Positions 16,617-26,607 of a stretch of DNA of 64,000 nt are shown one piece after another (within the stretch, counting starts at the first letter, position 1; each line of letters starts with the position of its first letter). Both the position numbers and the translations under genes were made by a program. Location: NCBI RefSeq assembly GCF_000368625.1, contig NZ_KB849576.1, positions 248,001 to 312,000 on the forward strand, read 5' to 3'. The stretch is from Acinetobacter schindleri CIP 107287. GTDB lineage: Bacteria > Pseudomonadota > Gammaproteobacteria > Pseudomonadales > Moraxellaceae. The notes under the pieces are model-generated. The model saw only the letters and a program-made list of their open reading frames with translations, did no database searches and was not told the DNA's origin.

Positions 16617-17722
16617 GGTGAGGCCTATCTCAAAAGTGTACAAAACTATGTACAAAGTATAGTCTGGGTGATGAAAACATCGCCCAGATGAAATATGAAA
16701 AAAAAGTGGCTGTATTAAAGCATAAAATGACAAAAAAAATAAGACCAAAGCAGGGTTAGAGTTAAATTGTCACATAATGCAATATTTTAAATAAGTATTT
16801 AAAAAACAGTAGTATATAAAATAACATTGCAGAGTAATCTTGTATTTATTTTAATTATGGTTAATATTTTTAATAAATATAATTATAAAAAACATTTACT
16901 TATTATTTTTCTAGGAATGACTCTTATCATTGATTAAATAAATGAGGGTAATTTGAATTTTGCATAGTACTGAATGACATCTGTTTAGCATTTAGACAGT
17001 TTGCCAGAAAAATAATCAATGCTGATGATTTTCCGAACTATTATAAACCATATATATCTAATTTCTATCACATAAAAGGCTGTGGTTATAGAATGTTGGA
17101 GTCATTTCTATTTAAGATCATGATTGAACTTTGCTATATAGCTTATTGTGATTTTAAATTTTTGATTTTAAAAATAAAATTTATAATTTCTGCTTTCTTA
17201 AAGCGCCTAAGAAAAACCACTTTAAGATTAATTTTTAATTGGTTAGTAACTTACGATTGGTAGGTATTAGAAAGTCAACCTTGATCTTTTAGGCTTAGCT
17301 CTATGAAGCCAATAACAGTATTCTCCAGGTAAGTATCTTCAACGAATGTGGGCATAGAAATGATCATCCTGTACAAGGCTGAAGCACTATATAAATAGTA
17401 TTCATTATGTGGAAAAAATTATCTATATAACTAGGTCATTCCAAGAAATAGCTTTATATAGAAGATGAGTTTAAGGTGTTTGCACTGCTTATTTTAAATT
17501 ATTTATCAGATAGGAAAGAGGAGTAGCGCTGTATCTACTGACTGTTCAAATATAAGCACTATTATACTTCACCACGTTCTTAAAGAAGCTTATAGAAAGA
17601 TGAAAAATTCTGAAAACTGAAGGCTATGCTCTAATTTCAGACTGGCCTTGAAGAAAAAAGCAGCAAAAGTATATGCACATGATAAAAAAATAAAAAAAAA
17701 TGAATTTTTTTTCAGTTTTACC
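16617..17722. other. Long AT-rich intergenic region upstream of groES
   Basis: About 1.1 kb with no recognised gene. It must contain the pckG promoter (divergent) near its left end. An unusually long open frame without a start codon runs on the plus strand from 16952 to 17263 (103 codons), discussed as a finding. No RNA gene was recognised. Confidence 0.5.
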
Positions 17723-17750
17723 CTTGAAGCGATTTATTCCATCTCCATAA
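17723..17750 (+). promoter_or_regulatory. Heat-shock (sigma-32 type) promoter of groESL
   Basis: CTTGAA at 17723-17728 and CTCCATAA at 17743-17750 are separated by 14 bases. This matches the RpoH pattern CTTGAA-N13/15-CCCCATnT with six of eight -10 positions. It lies 87 bases before the groES ATG. Confidence 0.75.
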
Positions 17751-17837
17751 AAGTGACATCTAAAAGTTTTGATGACGACCAGGGAATAACTAAGTCGTCA
17801 TCAGTAATCAAAAAGACTTAGTCTGATGGAGTTAAAA

Positions 17838-18128
17838 ATGAGCAACATTCGTCCATTACATGACCGCGTTGTTATTCGTCGTGTTGAAGAAGAAACTAAA
17901 ACAGCTGGCGGTATTTTACTTCCAGGTTCTGCAGCAGAAAAACCAGCGCAAGGGGAAATTATTGCAGTTGGTAATGGTCAAATCACTGACAATGGCGTAC
18001 GCGCGTTAGACGTTAAAGTTGGCGACAAAGTATTGTTCGGCACTTATGCAGGTACAACTGTAAAAGTAGACGGGGAAGAACTACTTATCATGAAAGAATC
18101 TGACATTTTAGCGGTTCTTGAAGGTTAA
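17838..18128 (+). CDS. groES: Co-chaperonin GroES
   Basis: The 96-residue GroES caps the GroEL folding chamber. [16 protein letters not shown], the mobile loop [18 protein letters not shown] and the C-terminal YLL-type strand ([15 protein letters not shown]) are typical. The start ATG at 17838 follows GGAG at 17828-17831; the longer frame from 17826 would begin inside the ribosome-binding site. It forms an operon with groEL 71 bases downstream, under a heat-shock promoter. Confidence 0.97.
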   Translation: MSNIRPLHDRVVIRRVEEETKTAGGILLPGSAAEKPAQGEIIAVGNGQITDNGVRALDVKVGDKVLFGTYAGTTVKVDGEELLIMKESDILAVLEG

Positions 18129-18181
18129 TCTTCGCTAAAACAGTCTTACATATTCCATATCAGATTTTGTAAAGCTATTAA

Positions 18182-19834
<1,653 letters not shown>

Positions 19835-19856
19835 TTCATCAACCGGTCATTGATCT

Positions 19857-19887
19857 AAAAAATCCCCGCATTTGCGGGGATTTTTTT
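19857..19887. terminator. Terminator of groESL
   Basis: AAAAAATCCCCGCA / TGCGGGGATTTTTTT, a near-perfect stem with a 2-base spacer. It also faces the converging lipoprotein gene. Confidence 0.9.
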
Positions 19888-19909
19888 CATTCAGGTTAGC
19901 TTAAAAATA

Positions 19910-20392
19910 TTAATGTTTGATTAATCTGTAATTCAGATTGCTGTTAATTTTCTCGCCAGTTTGAATATCTCGAGCTTCTAAGAAATTTTCACCGACAAAG
20001 AATTTACGATTTTCACCTTTTTCATCCAGTGTAATAATTGAAGTCATTTTAGGGTCAAAGCTAAAACTTCCTTTGGTTTTGGTTTCTGTGCTTTTGGTAT
20101 CGGAAACATACTCTTCTTTCAACTCATAAGTTTTGTCAGGATGAAGTTCTAACTCAACTTTAATGGCTTCACAATCCGCACATGGGAAAGTTCCTTCGTA
20201 TTCGCCCGCCCAGTCAAGAGAAGTTTCTGCAGTATCGCCTGCAGGTAAGCTGCGTGATGTCGCTGGCGTATTCATCTGAGCAGAATTTTCTGAATCCATA
20301 TTTTCATTGCTAGAGGGTTCTTGGGTTTTAGAACAGGCACTTAAACCTAGCGTGATTGTGGTCATTGCGACGATAAGGAGAGACTTTTTCAT
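19910..20392 (-). CDS. NlpE-like copper-resistance lipoprotein
   Basis: A 160-residue lipoprotein with signal MKKSLLIVAMTTITLGLSAC (Cys 20) and a Ser/Asn/Glu-rich linker. The domain WAGEYEGTFPCADCEAIKVE (about 67-86) carries the CxxC-type motif and YxGxxPCADC signature of the NlpE N-terminal domain, followed by TYELKEEYV and SFSFDPK typical of that beta-barrel. NlpE signals surface contact and envelope stress to Cpx in enterics; here it may only bind metal or sense stress. The start was moved inside the longest frame to the MKK signal. Confidence 0.75.
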   Translation of the reverse strand: MKKSLLIVAMTTITLGLSACSKTQEPSSNENMDSENSAQMNTPATSRSLPAGDTAETSLDWAGEYEGTFPCADCEAIKVELELHPDKTYELKEEYVSDTKSTETKTKGSFSFDPKMTSIITLDEKGENRKFFVGENFLEARDIQTGEKINSNLNYRLIKH

Positions 20393-20605
20393 TTTTATGC
20401 CCGTTTTGCATTTGCTAATATTCAACATAAAAATTTAAAAATCATAAGGGTAGTACAACTTTGTAAATGATGTATTGATTAAGTGAAATTCACTCTGCAC
20501 GTGTGATGAGGTAAAGGAATTGCTAAAATAATAAAAAATAAAATCACTATCATCTCAAATAAATAGTGCTTTCACAGGTTTAAAAAAATAATAATGAGGG
20601 CAATG

Positions 20606-21760
20606 ATGGATTTGGATAAAGAAAATAACATTATTGCGCATATCTATGATGCAGCACTGGATCCTCAGTTATGGACTCAGGTTATGCATGAGTTAGTGGA
20701 ATACACACAAAGTAAGACAGCCATCTTTACTGCGATGGATCAGCTCAACCCAGCTTACAACTTTGTCCATACCTATAATATTCCTTATGAAGGTCTAGCA
20801 GCTTATCGGGATGAACGTATTCAAGTCATTGATATGAAGCTGCACTTGCCGCTATGGAATGAGATTGCAGTGGGAGAGGCTTTACAGATCAATTGTCAGC
20901 ATTATCCTTCCATGAAAGGTTCAGAAGAGCATATCTTTTATGAAAAATGTTTAAAGCCTACCGGTATTTTACATCTTGCAGGTGTATTGCTGGATCGTGG
21001 TGATTTTAGTTGGGCGGTACTGGGAATTCACCGAGCACCTGAAGCCACCCCTTATGGTAAAGAGCAGCTGGATTTTCTGGAGCGTATCAGTATTCATTTA
21101 AGGCGAGCGCTACAGATTTATCGTCAGTTCAGTTTAGTTATTCAGGATAAGTACAATGCTTATCAGGCCATGAACGCTCTAAAGGTCGGGATTGTATTAT
21201 TACTTGAGAATTTCGAGATACAGTTTGCCAATATTGAAGCAAAAAAAATGCTGAGGCAGAATCAGGAAATTGAAATAGATCAGTACAATTATCTGAAGCT
21301 TAATAGAGCCTATCATCTGCAACTAGAACAACTTATCAGAGGGTCTTTACAGCAGGGAAGTGGGGGAATAAGTAAAATCGGTGGAGTAATGGCTGTAGAG
21401 GATGCAACAGGTCATTGCATCATGCTGACAATCGTACCTTGGTCGAAACAGTCAATAACATCTATTGAAGAATCGAGACAATATCAAGTTGCAATATTTT
21501 TGACGGACCGAAATCAATACCATATCTTGTCACAAAGCTATTTAAGGCAGCATTATCAGTTGACATGTCGGGAGATCGCATTATGTGAATACCTGATCAA
21601 TGGTTATAAACCTGAAGAGATTGCTGAACAGATGCAACTCAGTATTCAAACCATTAGAACTTATATGAAAAAGATTTATGAAAAGCTAGAAGTGAATAGC
21701 CAGATTGAGCTGATACATAAGTTGATGAACTGTACGTTACAGTTTCAGCATATTGCATAA
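20606..21760 (+). CDS. LuxR-type transcriptional regulator with PAS-like N-terminal region
   Basis: A 384-residue protein whose last 60 residues form a LuxR/FixJ helix-turn-helix (LTCREIALCEYLINGYKPEE, then IQTIRTYMKKIYEKLEV). The N-terminal 300 residues, beginning MDLDKENNIIAHIYDAALDP, match the pattern of orphan Acinetobacter and Pseudomonas LuxR-type regulators with a sensory domain; they lack a phosphoreceiver and an acyl-homoserine-lactone signature. The start at 20606 is favoured by GAGGG five bases upstream. It is monocistronic and ends with its own terminator. The signal and targets are unknown. Confidence 0.8.
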   Translation: MDLDKENNIIAHIYDAALDPQLWTQVMHELVEYTQSKTAIFTAMDQLNPAYNFVHTYNIPYEGLAAYRDERIQVIDMKLHLPLWNEIAVGEALQINCQHYPSMKGSEEHIFYEKCLKPTGILHLAGVLLDRGDFSWAVLGIHRAPEATPYGKEQLDFLERISIHLRRALQIYRQFSLVIQDKYNAYQAMNALKVGIVLLLENFEIQFANIEAKKMLRQNQEIEIDQYNYLKLNRAYHLQLEQLIRGSLQQGSGGISKIGGVMAVEDATGHCIMLTIVPWSKQSITSIEESRQYQVAIFLTDRNQYHILSQSYLRQHYQLTCREIALCEYLINGYKPEEIAEQMQLSIQTIRTYMKKIYEKLEVNSQIELIHKLMNCTLQFQHIA

Positions 21761-21787
21761 AAAGCCAGGTTAATTACCTGGCTTTTT
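21758..21787 (+). terminator. Terminator of the LuxR-type gene
   Basis: AAAAAGCCAGGT / ACCTGGCTTTTT with a 5-base loop, overlapping the end of the gene; usable in both directions. Confidence 0.85.
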
Positions 21788-21806
21788 AAAGTTATACCAA
21801 GAGATA

Positions 21807-23162
21807 TTACGTTGTTGGCTGTGGCTGTGGCTGTGGCTGTGGCTGTGGCTCAGGAGTGGGTTCTGGATCACGCTGGAAATCAGCCCGAGTGAAAGTGACA
21901 GCAGGTTCACCTGTTGGAGTTAATGTCATGGTAGTTGCATTAACTGTATAGGTTCCAAGAACGAATGGAGAGTTTTGACCATCATATAGACCACAACTTT
22001 CATTTGTATCGAACAAGTTATCGGTGACTGTGAGGGTGTTGTTCGAAGTAGTGTATTGACCATATTCAATACCCTCTGGGCCACAATCCTCTCCTCCTGT
22101 AGTATCAATCAGGAAGTAGTAGCCGTCGTTCAAGAATACCAGTACATGGGTATCATCCAGCTCCCACGTACCTACGAGGCCATTGGTTGAATTTTCTACT
22201 CGTGTAAGGGTAGAGGTATCATCTTCATCCAAACCAGTTTCAGTAAGAACTAAGTTTGTACCGTCAAAAGTTAGAGTGTAACCTTCGTCACCTTCTGAAT
22301 CTGAAAGCCCCCATGATCCATTGGTGTCACCATTTTCATCAATCACAGGTGTGATAACACCACCTTTCCAGTTCCACTGAAGATTCCCAAGTTCATAACC
22401 TGGTTCTCCATCATCATCTGCATTATCAGCTTCGCCCAGTTTGTAACTACCATCGGTATAAACCACTAGAATGACTTTGTCCGATTTATCTGCAGAGCCT
22501 AATTGCCATGTGCCAGCAATATCTTTATAGAAAGCTTCTTGAATATTAGCTGCAGCTTCATCAGGAGTAACTGGAGTTACGTCGCTAAGCTGTAATTGGT
22601 CTTGAATAAGGGTTGTTATACTGTTATCAGAATCCTCTAGTGCTGTCTCGAATGTAGTTGCAGAGGTGAAAGCTGTGTTAATTCGATTAATGACATCTTG
22701 AGTAATTTGAATACCATTATCATGAGCATTGTAATCTGCGGGAGCACCTGTTGGCGGTGTAATATAATCTGCATCAATCGATTGCAGGAAGATTGTTAAT
22801 GCTTCTTCTAATTCTTCATCTTCATTTCCAGGTATGTCCGGATCATTCTCATAAAGATCTGTCGGAGTAATCCGTGCTTGAGCTGGAACTCCATCCTGTT
22901 CACCTAGCTGAAGGTTTCCGATAAAGAATCTAATTGTATCACCTGTATTATAATTAAATTTACCTTCCGCATTGGTAGAGCCTTTTACACCACTTGATGT
23001 TTCATAGCGGACGTTTTCAATTGGGCCATCAGTCAAGATACCTTGCTGTGTTCCAGGTGGGTTGCCACCATTTCCTGGTGAGTGATGGTCATCGTCATCA
23101 TCATTACATGCGGTTAATGCAAGGGTGGAAAGCATTACTGCGAGTATAGTTTTTTTCATCAT
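21807..23162 (-). CDS. Surface lipoprotein with Pro-Gln repeat tail, hypothetical
   Basis: A 451-residue protein with signal MMKKTILAVMLSTLALTACN (lipobox LTAC, Cys about 19) followed by an Asp-run and Gly/Pro-rich linker. Residues about 40-185 form a domain seen in bacterial lipoproteins (GPIENVRYETSSGVKGSTNA, EGKFNYNTGDTIRFFIG). Two later repeats share the layout GTWQLGSADKSDKVILVVYT / GTWELDDTHVLVFLNDGYYF, suggesting tandem beta-barrel modules. The C-terminus is PEPTPEP followed by five Gln-Pro pairs. Composition is acidic, as in exposed surface proteins. No function known. Confidence 0.7.
   Translation of the reverse strand: MMKKTILAVMLSTLALTACNDDDDDHHSPGNGGNPPGTQQGILTDGPIENVRYETSSGVKGSTNAEGKFNYNTGDTIRFFIGNLQLGEQDGVPAQARITPTDLYENDPDIPGNEDEELEEALTIFLQSIDADYITPPTGAPADYNAHDNGIQITQDVINRINTAFTSATTFETALEDSDNSITTLIQDQLQLSDVTPVTPDEAAANIQEAFYKDIAGTWQLGSADKSDKVILVVYTDGSYKLGEADNADDDGEPGYELGNLQWNWKGGVITPVIDENGDTNGSWGLSDSEGDEGYTLTFDGTNLVLTETGLDEDDTSTLTRVENSTNGLVGTWELDDTHVLVFLNDGYYFLIDTTGGEDCGPEGIEYGQYTTSNNTLTVTDNLFDTNESCGLYDGQNSPFVLGTYTVNATTMTLTPTGEPAVTFTRADFQRDPEPTPEPQPQPQPQPQPTT
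21817..21850. repeat. GGCTGT hexanucleotide tandem repeat inside a lipoprotein gene
   Basis: About 5.7 perfect copies of GGCTGT. On the coding strand this encodes alternating Pro and Gln at the C-terminus of the lipoprotein. Unit length is a multiple of three, so copy-number change would alter tail length without frameshift. Confidence 0.85.
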
Positions 23163-23353
23163 TGACCCCATGGGTGGTTTATAATTGTCCACCTGAGTCT
23201 AGGGAAGCCAATGATTAAGGAATATCCCAATATTGGGAGGTTGATTGTATAAAAAGTGCATCAAATAATGTATTTACAATCGATTACAAAGCGAATTAAA
23301 CTCTAATATTGGTACACTATCACATAATTTTTTATTTATTTTGCGATTGAATT

Positions 23354-23941
23354 GTGTTTGAAAATTTAGCTGAAAAAGCACTTAAATTGATGGGCTGGGA
23401 GACAGACAATCACTGGCCTGAAAACCTGAGCCAATGTGTCATGATTGCTGCGCCGCATACCAGTAATTGGGATGCATTATATGCACGGCTAGCGTTGAAG
23501 GCATTAGGTGTCAATGTGCGTATTACCATTAAAGACAGCTACATGCAGTTCCCATTGGGTCCTTTTGTACGTGCGATGGGGGGAATCGGAATTGATCGCC
23601 GTCCCAAGCAGGCAGGTGAGCCGCGTCCAAGTATGGTTCAGGTGATGACAGACCTGTTTAAGCAGCATCCTGAACTGGTCATGTTGGTTACACCTGAAGG
23701 AACACGTGCCCGTCAGGAGCAATGGAAAACCGGTTTTTATTATGTTGCGGTAAATGCTGGCGTCCCGATTGCATTGGCTTATATGGATTATGAACAAAAG
23801 AAGGCAGGTGTAGGAAAAATCATTCATCCCACAGGAAATTTTGAGGAAGATATGGCTGAGATCATGGATTTCTATGCAGGCATCCAGGCCAAATTTCCTA
23901 AAGAATTTAGTGTAGATCAGCGATATTACAAAGCGAGTTAA
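23354..23941 (+). CDS. PlsC-like 1-acylglycerol-3-phosphate acyltransferase family protein
   Basis: A 195-residue protein with the acyltransferase motif I HTSNWD (H-x4-D, near residue 36), the block II/III segments GPFVRAMGGIGIDRRP and TPEGTRARQEQWKTG. These are the catalytic His-Asp and substrate-binding residues of the PlsC/LPLAT superfamily. There is no clear membrane helix. The start is GTG at 23354 with a weak ribosome-binding site. It is monocistronic with its own terminator. The acyl donor and acceptor are unknown; it belongs to the short soluble subgroup, not to the main PlsC. Confidence 0.8.
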   Translation: MFENLAEKALKLMGWETDNHWPENLSQCVMIAAPHTSNWDALYARLALKALGVNVRITIKDSYMQFPLGPFVRAMGGIGIDRRPKQAGEPRPSMVQVMTDLFKQHPELVMLVTPEGTRARQEQWKTGFYYVAVNAGVPIALAYMDYEQKKAGVGKIIHPTGNFEEDMAEIMDFYAGIQAKFPKEFSVDQRYYKAS

Positions 23942-23945
23942 AATG

Positions 23946-23974
23946 AAAAAACAGGAGAATACTCCTGTTTTTTT
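23946..23974 (+). terminator. Terminator of the acyltransferase gene
   Basis: AAAAAACAGGAG / CTCCTGTTTTTTT with a 4-base loop. Confidence 0.85.
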
Positions 23975-24008
23975 AGCATTAAGATTTTATTTCATATTGC
24001 ATTAAAGA

Positions 24009-24329
24009 TCAGAATGCTTCTTTGGCTGGAATGCCCCCCAGATTTTGACAGGCTGATTTGTATAGTTCATATTGCTGATTCACGATTTCAGAGAGCGGGA
24101 TTTCAAAAGATTCCTCGCCATTTTTATACTGTTCTATATAAGCCTCTGCTTTGCTTTTTGAGCTATACAGAGAATGCTCATAATATTGAGTCACACTATT
24201 ATGCTGCATTTGCGAAGGTTCAATACCCTTACAGTGGAAGAGTTTTAAAATGTGTTCGGCTTTTTGGGCATCATGTGACATACAAGCTGTCAGTAGCAGA
24301 GTCAGGCTCAATACTGCTAAGGCTTTCAT
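24009..24329 (-). CDS. Small lipoprotein, hypothetical
   Basis: A 106-residue protein with signal MKALAVLSLTLLLTAC (lipobox LTAC, Cys 16). The mature part is helical and polar (SKSKAEAYIEQYKNGEESFE) with two more cysteines (FHCKG and KSACQNLGG). Such tiny lipoproteins are common in Acinetobacter and are mostly uncharacterised. Its 5' leader contains a long hairpin at 24341-24397. No standard ribosome-binding site is visible between the hairpin and the ATG. Confidence 0.65.
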   Translation of the reverse strand: MKALAVLSLTLLLTACMSHDAQKAEHILKLFHCKGIEPSQMQHNSVTQYYEHSLYSSKSKAEAYIEQYKNGEESFEIPLSEIVNQQYELYKSACQNLGGIPAKEAF

Positions 24330-24340
24330 AGGGAGAAGTT

Positions 24341-24397
24341 AAACGGTTTTGAAAGGTCTCGATATTTTAAAAGGTATTTCGAGTTTCAAAACCGTTT
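24341..24397. repeat. Long hairpin in the leader of the small lipoprotein gene
   Basis: A perfect 14-bp outer stem AAACGGTTTTGAAA (24341-24354) / TTTCAAAACCGTTT (24384-24397), with an inner CTCGA (24358-24362) / TCGAG (24379-24383). On the plus strand it is followed by a T-run, like a terminator; on the minus strand it ends 11 bases before the lipoprotein start. Confidence 0.75.
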
Positions 24398-24480
24398 TTT
24401 TTGAACAGTTGGTTAAAATGTGAGGTATCGTACAATCGGAGTCAGTATTGAACGATTCTATGATCATGTATCAAGATTGA

Positions 24481-25242
24481 TTAACCTTTGACTAAGCCTC
24501 CATCTACAATCAGGTTTTGCCCCGTGACAGCGCGTGAATAAGGAGACAGGAACATCAAGATTGCCGACGCGAATTCTTCAGGGGTAATGACACGGCGTAA
24601 TGGCGTTGACTGAGCAATCAGATCAAACACAAAATCAGGTGTGGCTTTGCTGGCATCTGTGGTTTGTAATAGGCCGCCTGAAAGCATATTTACATTAATT
24701 CCATATTGACCAAGATCCTGCGCAGTAGTACGGGTAAATGCCAGTAGCGCGGCTTTAGCAGTCGTATAGTCATGATAAGGCACCACCGGATTTTGAACTA
24801 GATTGGTACCGATATTCACAATCCGGCCAAAATGTGCCTGTTTCATATCTTCTAGCGCCGCCTGAGTCGTATTGAGGCAAGCCTGAACAGCACCACTGAA
24901 TTGATGCGACATCATCTCCCAAGACAAATCTTCTACCTTGGGACGATTATCACCATTAAATTCAAACTGTACCAGGGCATTGTTCACAACCGAATGAATG
25001 CCTTCACCAAAATGTGCTTTGCTTGCGGTAAACAGGGCTTTGACCTGATCTGCTTGAGTAACATCTGCCTGATAGCTAAATACCTGATCGGGATACTGCT
25101 TCTGTAAAGCTTCAGCCTGCGTTTTACTACTAAGATAGTTCACCACTATACGTGCACCTTCTTCAATCAGAAGCTGGCTAATTGCCAGGCCAAGTCCACG
25201 TGCACCGCCAGTCACAAGTACAATTTGATCACGAATTTGCAT
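24481..25242 (-). CDS. Short-chain dehydrogenase/reductase, FabG-like
   Basis: A 253-residue classical SDR. The cofactor loop is TGGARGLGLAI (12-22). YTTAK (about 159-163) holds the catalytic Tyr and Lys. The position 13 residues before the Tyr, normally the catalytic Ser, is Thr (VNIGTNLVQNPV). The Asn of the tetrad region and the C-terminal GQNLIVDGG are present. It resembles 3-oxoacyl-ACP reductases but stands alone, away from any fatty-acid cluster, so its substrate is open. Confidence 0.85.
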   Translation of the reverse strand: MQIRDQIVLVTGGARGLGLAISQLLIEEGARIVVNYLSSKTQAEALQKQYPDQVFSYQADVTQADQVKALFTASKAHFGEGIHSVVNNALVQFEFNGDNRPKVEDLSWEMMSHQFSGAVQACLNTTQAALEDMKQAHFGRIVNIGTNLVQNPVVPYHDYTTAKAALLAFTRTTAQDLGQYGINVNMLSGGLLQTTDASKATPDFVFDLIAQSTPLRRVITPEEFASAILMFLSPYSRAVTGQNLIVDGGLVKG

Positions 25243-25334
25243 AGCTCATTTCTACAGAAAAATCATTCAAGTTACCTTAGCAGTAAACTGGCTGAAAGCA
25301 AAGTAGGACAAGGCTTTGGCCTTTTTGGAACAGT

Positions 25335-26073
25335 TTAATGGATCAACTCTTTAAGCAGCAGGAAACATCCTGAACTGAAAAGTAGTCCAAGAACAATTTG
25401 CTTAAAGTGCAGTGCTGAAATGCGATGGAATAGGCGCGCACCCAAAATAGCGGGAATACTGACTGCAAGAATCAGTACAGCCATATAGGGCAAGTGACTC
25501 TGATTTAAATTGCCCTGATATAGATAGGCTGCCAAGGTAAACATCTGAATGGCGAAATTAAAATGACGTAAAATATAGCGCTGCTGATCTTTAGGGAGCT
25601 GTTTGAGCATTAACCAGGCAGAAGGTACGGAACCGCAAAACCCTCCCAAGCCACCTAAAATGCCACCTACCAAACCGATACTGGCATCTGCAGTTTTGCC
25701 TGAATGTTGAATCAGTCGGATCTGAGGATTCAACAACATGAGTGGACACCAGATAACGAGGAACATACCCAGTAAGATACGGAAAGTATGTGCCTCAATG
25801 ATATTCAGTAACCAGGTGCCGAGCGGGACGCCGATCAGTCCGGCAATTAAATACGGTAAGTAAAGTGCTTTATACAAATGAACATGCTTTTTTATCATTC
25901 GATAATGAAATGACATGGCTCCAAATCGAAGCAAACACAAGGAGGGGGGCAGCAACTTGAGGACTGAGTACCCATACCCAAAATGACATGGCAATTAAAG
26001 CGAAGGCAAAACCGGTAAGACCTTGTACAAATCCTGCGATCATTGCGCCTAAAATAAATAACAGCCAAGTCAT
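25335..26073 (-). pseudogene. TauE/SafE-type membrane permease, frameshifted
   Basis: Two overlapping frames together make one protein. The first, from 26073, gives the N-terminus MTWLLFILGAMIAGFVQGLT and stops after NDKKACSFV. The second frame continues from about 25885 with HVHLYKALYLPYLIAGLIGV to the C-terminus. Together they give about 245 residues with repeated hydrophobic helices and the GLVGGILGGLGGFCGSVPS half-repeat of the TauE/SafE (sulfite exporter-like) family. Removing one A from the A6 run near 25887-25892 restores the frame. It is either a true pseudogene, a phase-variable gene, or a sequencing error. Confidence 0.8.
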
Positions 26074-26250
26074 TCTGATCAGTCAATAAATAAAGCCAGC
26101 AGTATTCAAAAGATTGCTGAAAAAGCCAAGCTAATATTTAGCTGTATTTGTGCACAGCTTAGTCGAAGTTCAGATAAATAATTTATTTGAAGATAGTTGA
26201 ATTATTTTAATGGTGAATAAAAGCAAACAAATCGGTACAGGAGACCAACA

Positions 26251-26283
26251 ATGGCTGCGTGCACTCTCCATGAAATCGCTTGA
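26251..26283 (+). other. Possible 10-codon leader ORF upstream of the DR-rich lipoprotein
   Basis: ATG GCT ... TGA encodes MAACTLHEIA. ACAGGAGA nine bases upstream is a strong ribosome-binding site. Bases 26260-26267 (TGCACTCT) pair perfectly with 26291-26298 (AGAGTGCA), so a hairpin spans the end of this frame just before the next gene's ribosome-binding site. Translation of the short frame could affect that hairpin. Confidence 0.35.
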
Positions 26284-26312
26284 TACTGGCAGAGTGCAGA
26301 AAGGAAGAGGTG

Positions 26313-26522
26313 ATGAAAATGAAAAAAATGATATTACTGTCATCTGTGCTGGCAGTGGCTTTAACCGGTTGTATGGTCGATCCTTGGGATGATGATTATC
26401 GTGGCCATCGAGACCGTAATGGACATTATGACCGTAACCATGGTGACCGGGACTGGAAAGATAGAGATCATCGTGATTGGAAACGTGATCGGGAAGACCG
26501 TGACTGGCGTGATCGCCGTTAA
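26313..26522 (+). CDS. Small lipoprotein with Asp/Arg/His-rich low-complexity tail
   Basis: A 69-residue product with signal MKMKKMILLSSVLAVALTGC (lipobox LTGC) followed by about 45 residues built from D, R, H, W, K, N and Y, in DRDWKD/HRDWKRDRE-type repeats. It carries alternating charges and no cysteine beyond the lipid anchor. The start is set by AGGAAGAGG upstream. Such tails could bind metals (His/Asp) or polyanions; no function is known. It ends at a good terminator. Confidence 0.7.
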   Translation: MKMKKMILLSSVLAVALTGCMVDPWDDDYRGHRDRNGHYDRNHGDRDWKDRDHRDWKRDREDRDWRDRR

Positions 26523-26552
26523 GAGATCAGCTATTTATAACTTACATTTCAC

Positions 26553-26583
26553 AAAAAAGGATTCCATACAGGAATCCTTTTTT
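26553..26583. terminator. Bidirectional terminator
   Basis: AAAAAAGGATTCC / GGAATCCTTTTTT between the DR-rich lipoprotein gene and converging rsmD. Confidence 0.85.
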
Positions 26584-26607
26584 AATACTTATTGTGCAAA
26601 TATTCAT

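Noticed and set aside
20606..21760. Acyl-homoserine-lactone receptor (LuxR proper)
   Set aside because: No autoinducer-domain signature and no luxI-type gene nearby.
21817..21850. Possible CRISPR-like repeat
   Set aside because: Tandem hexamers without spacers, inside a coding region.
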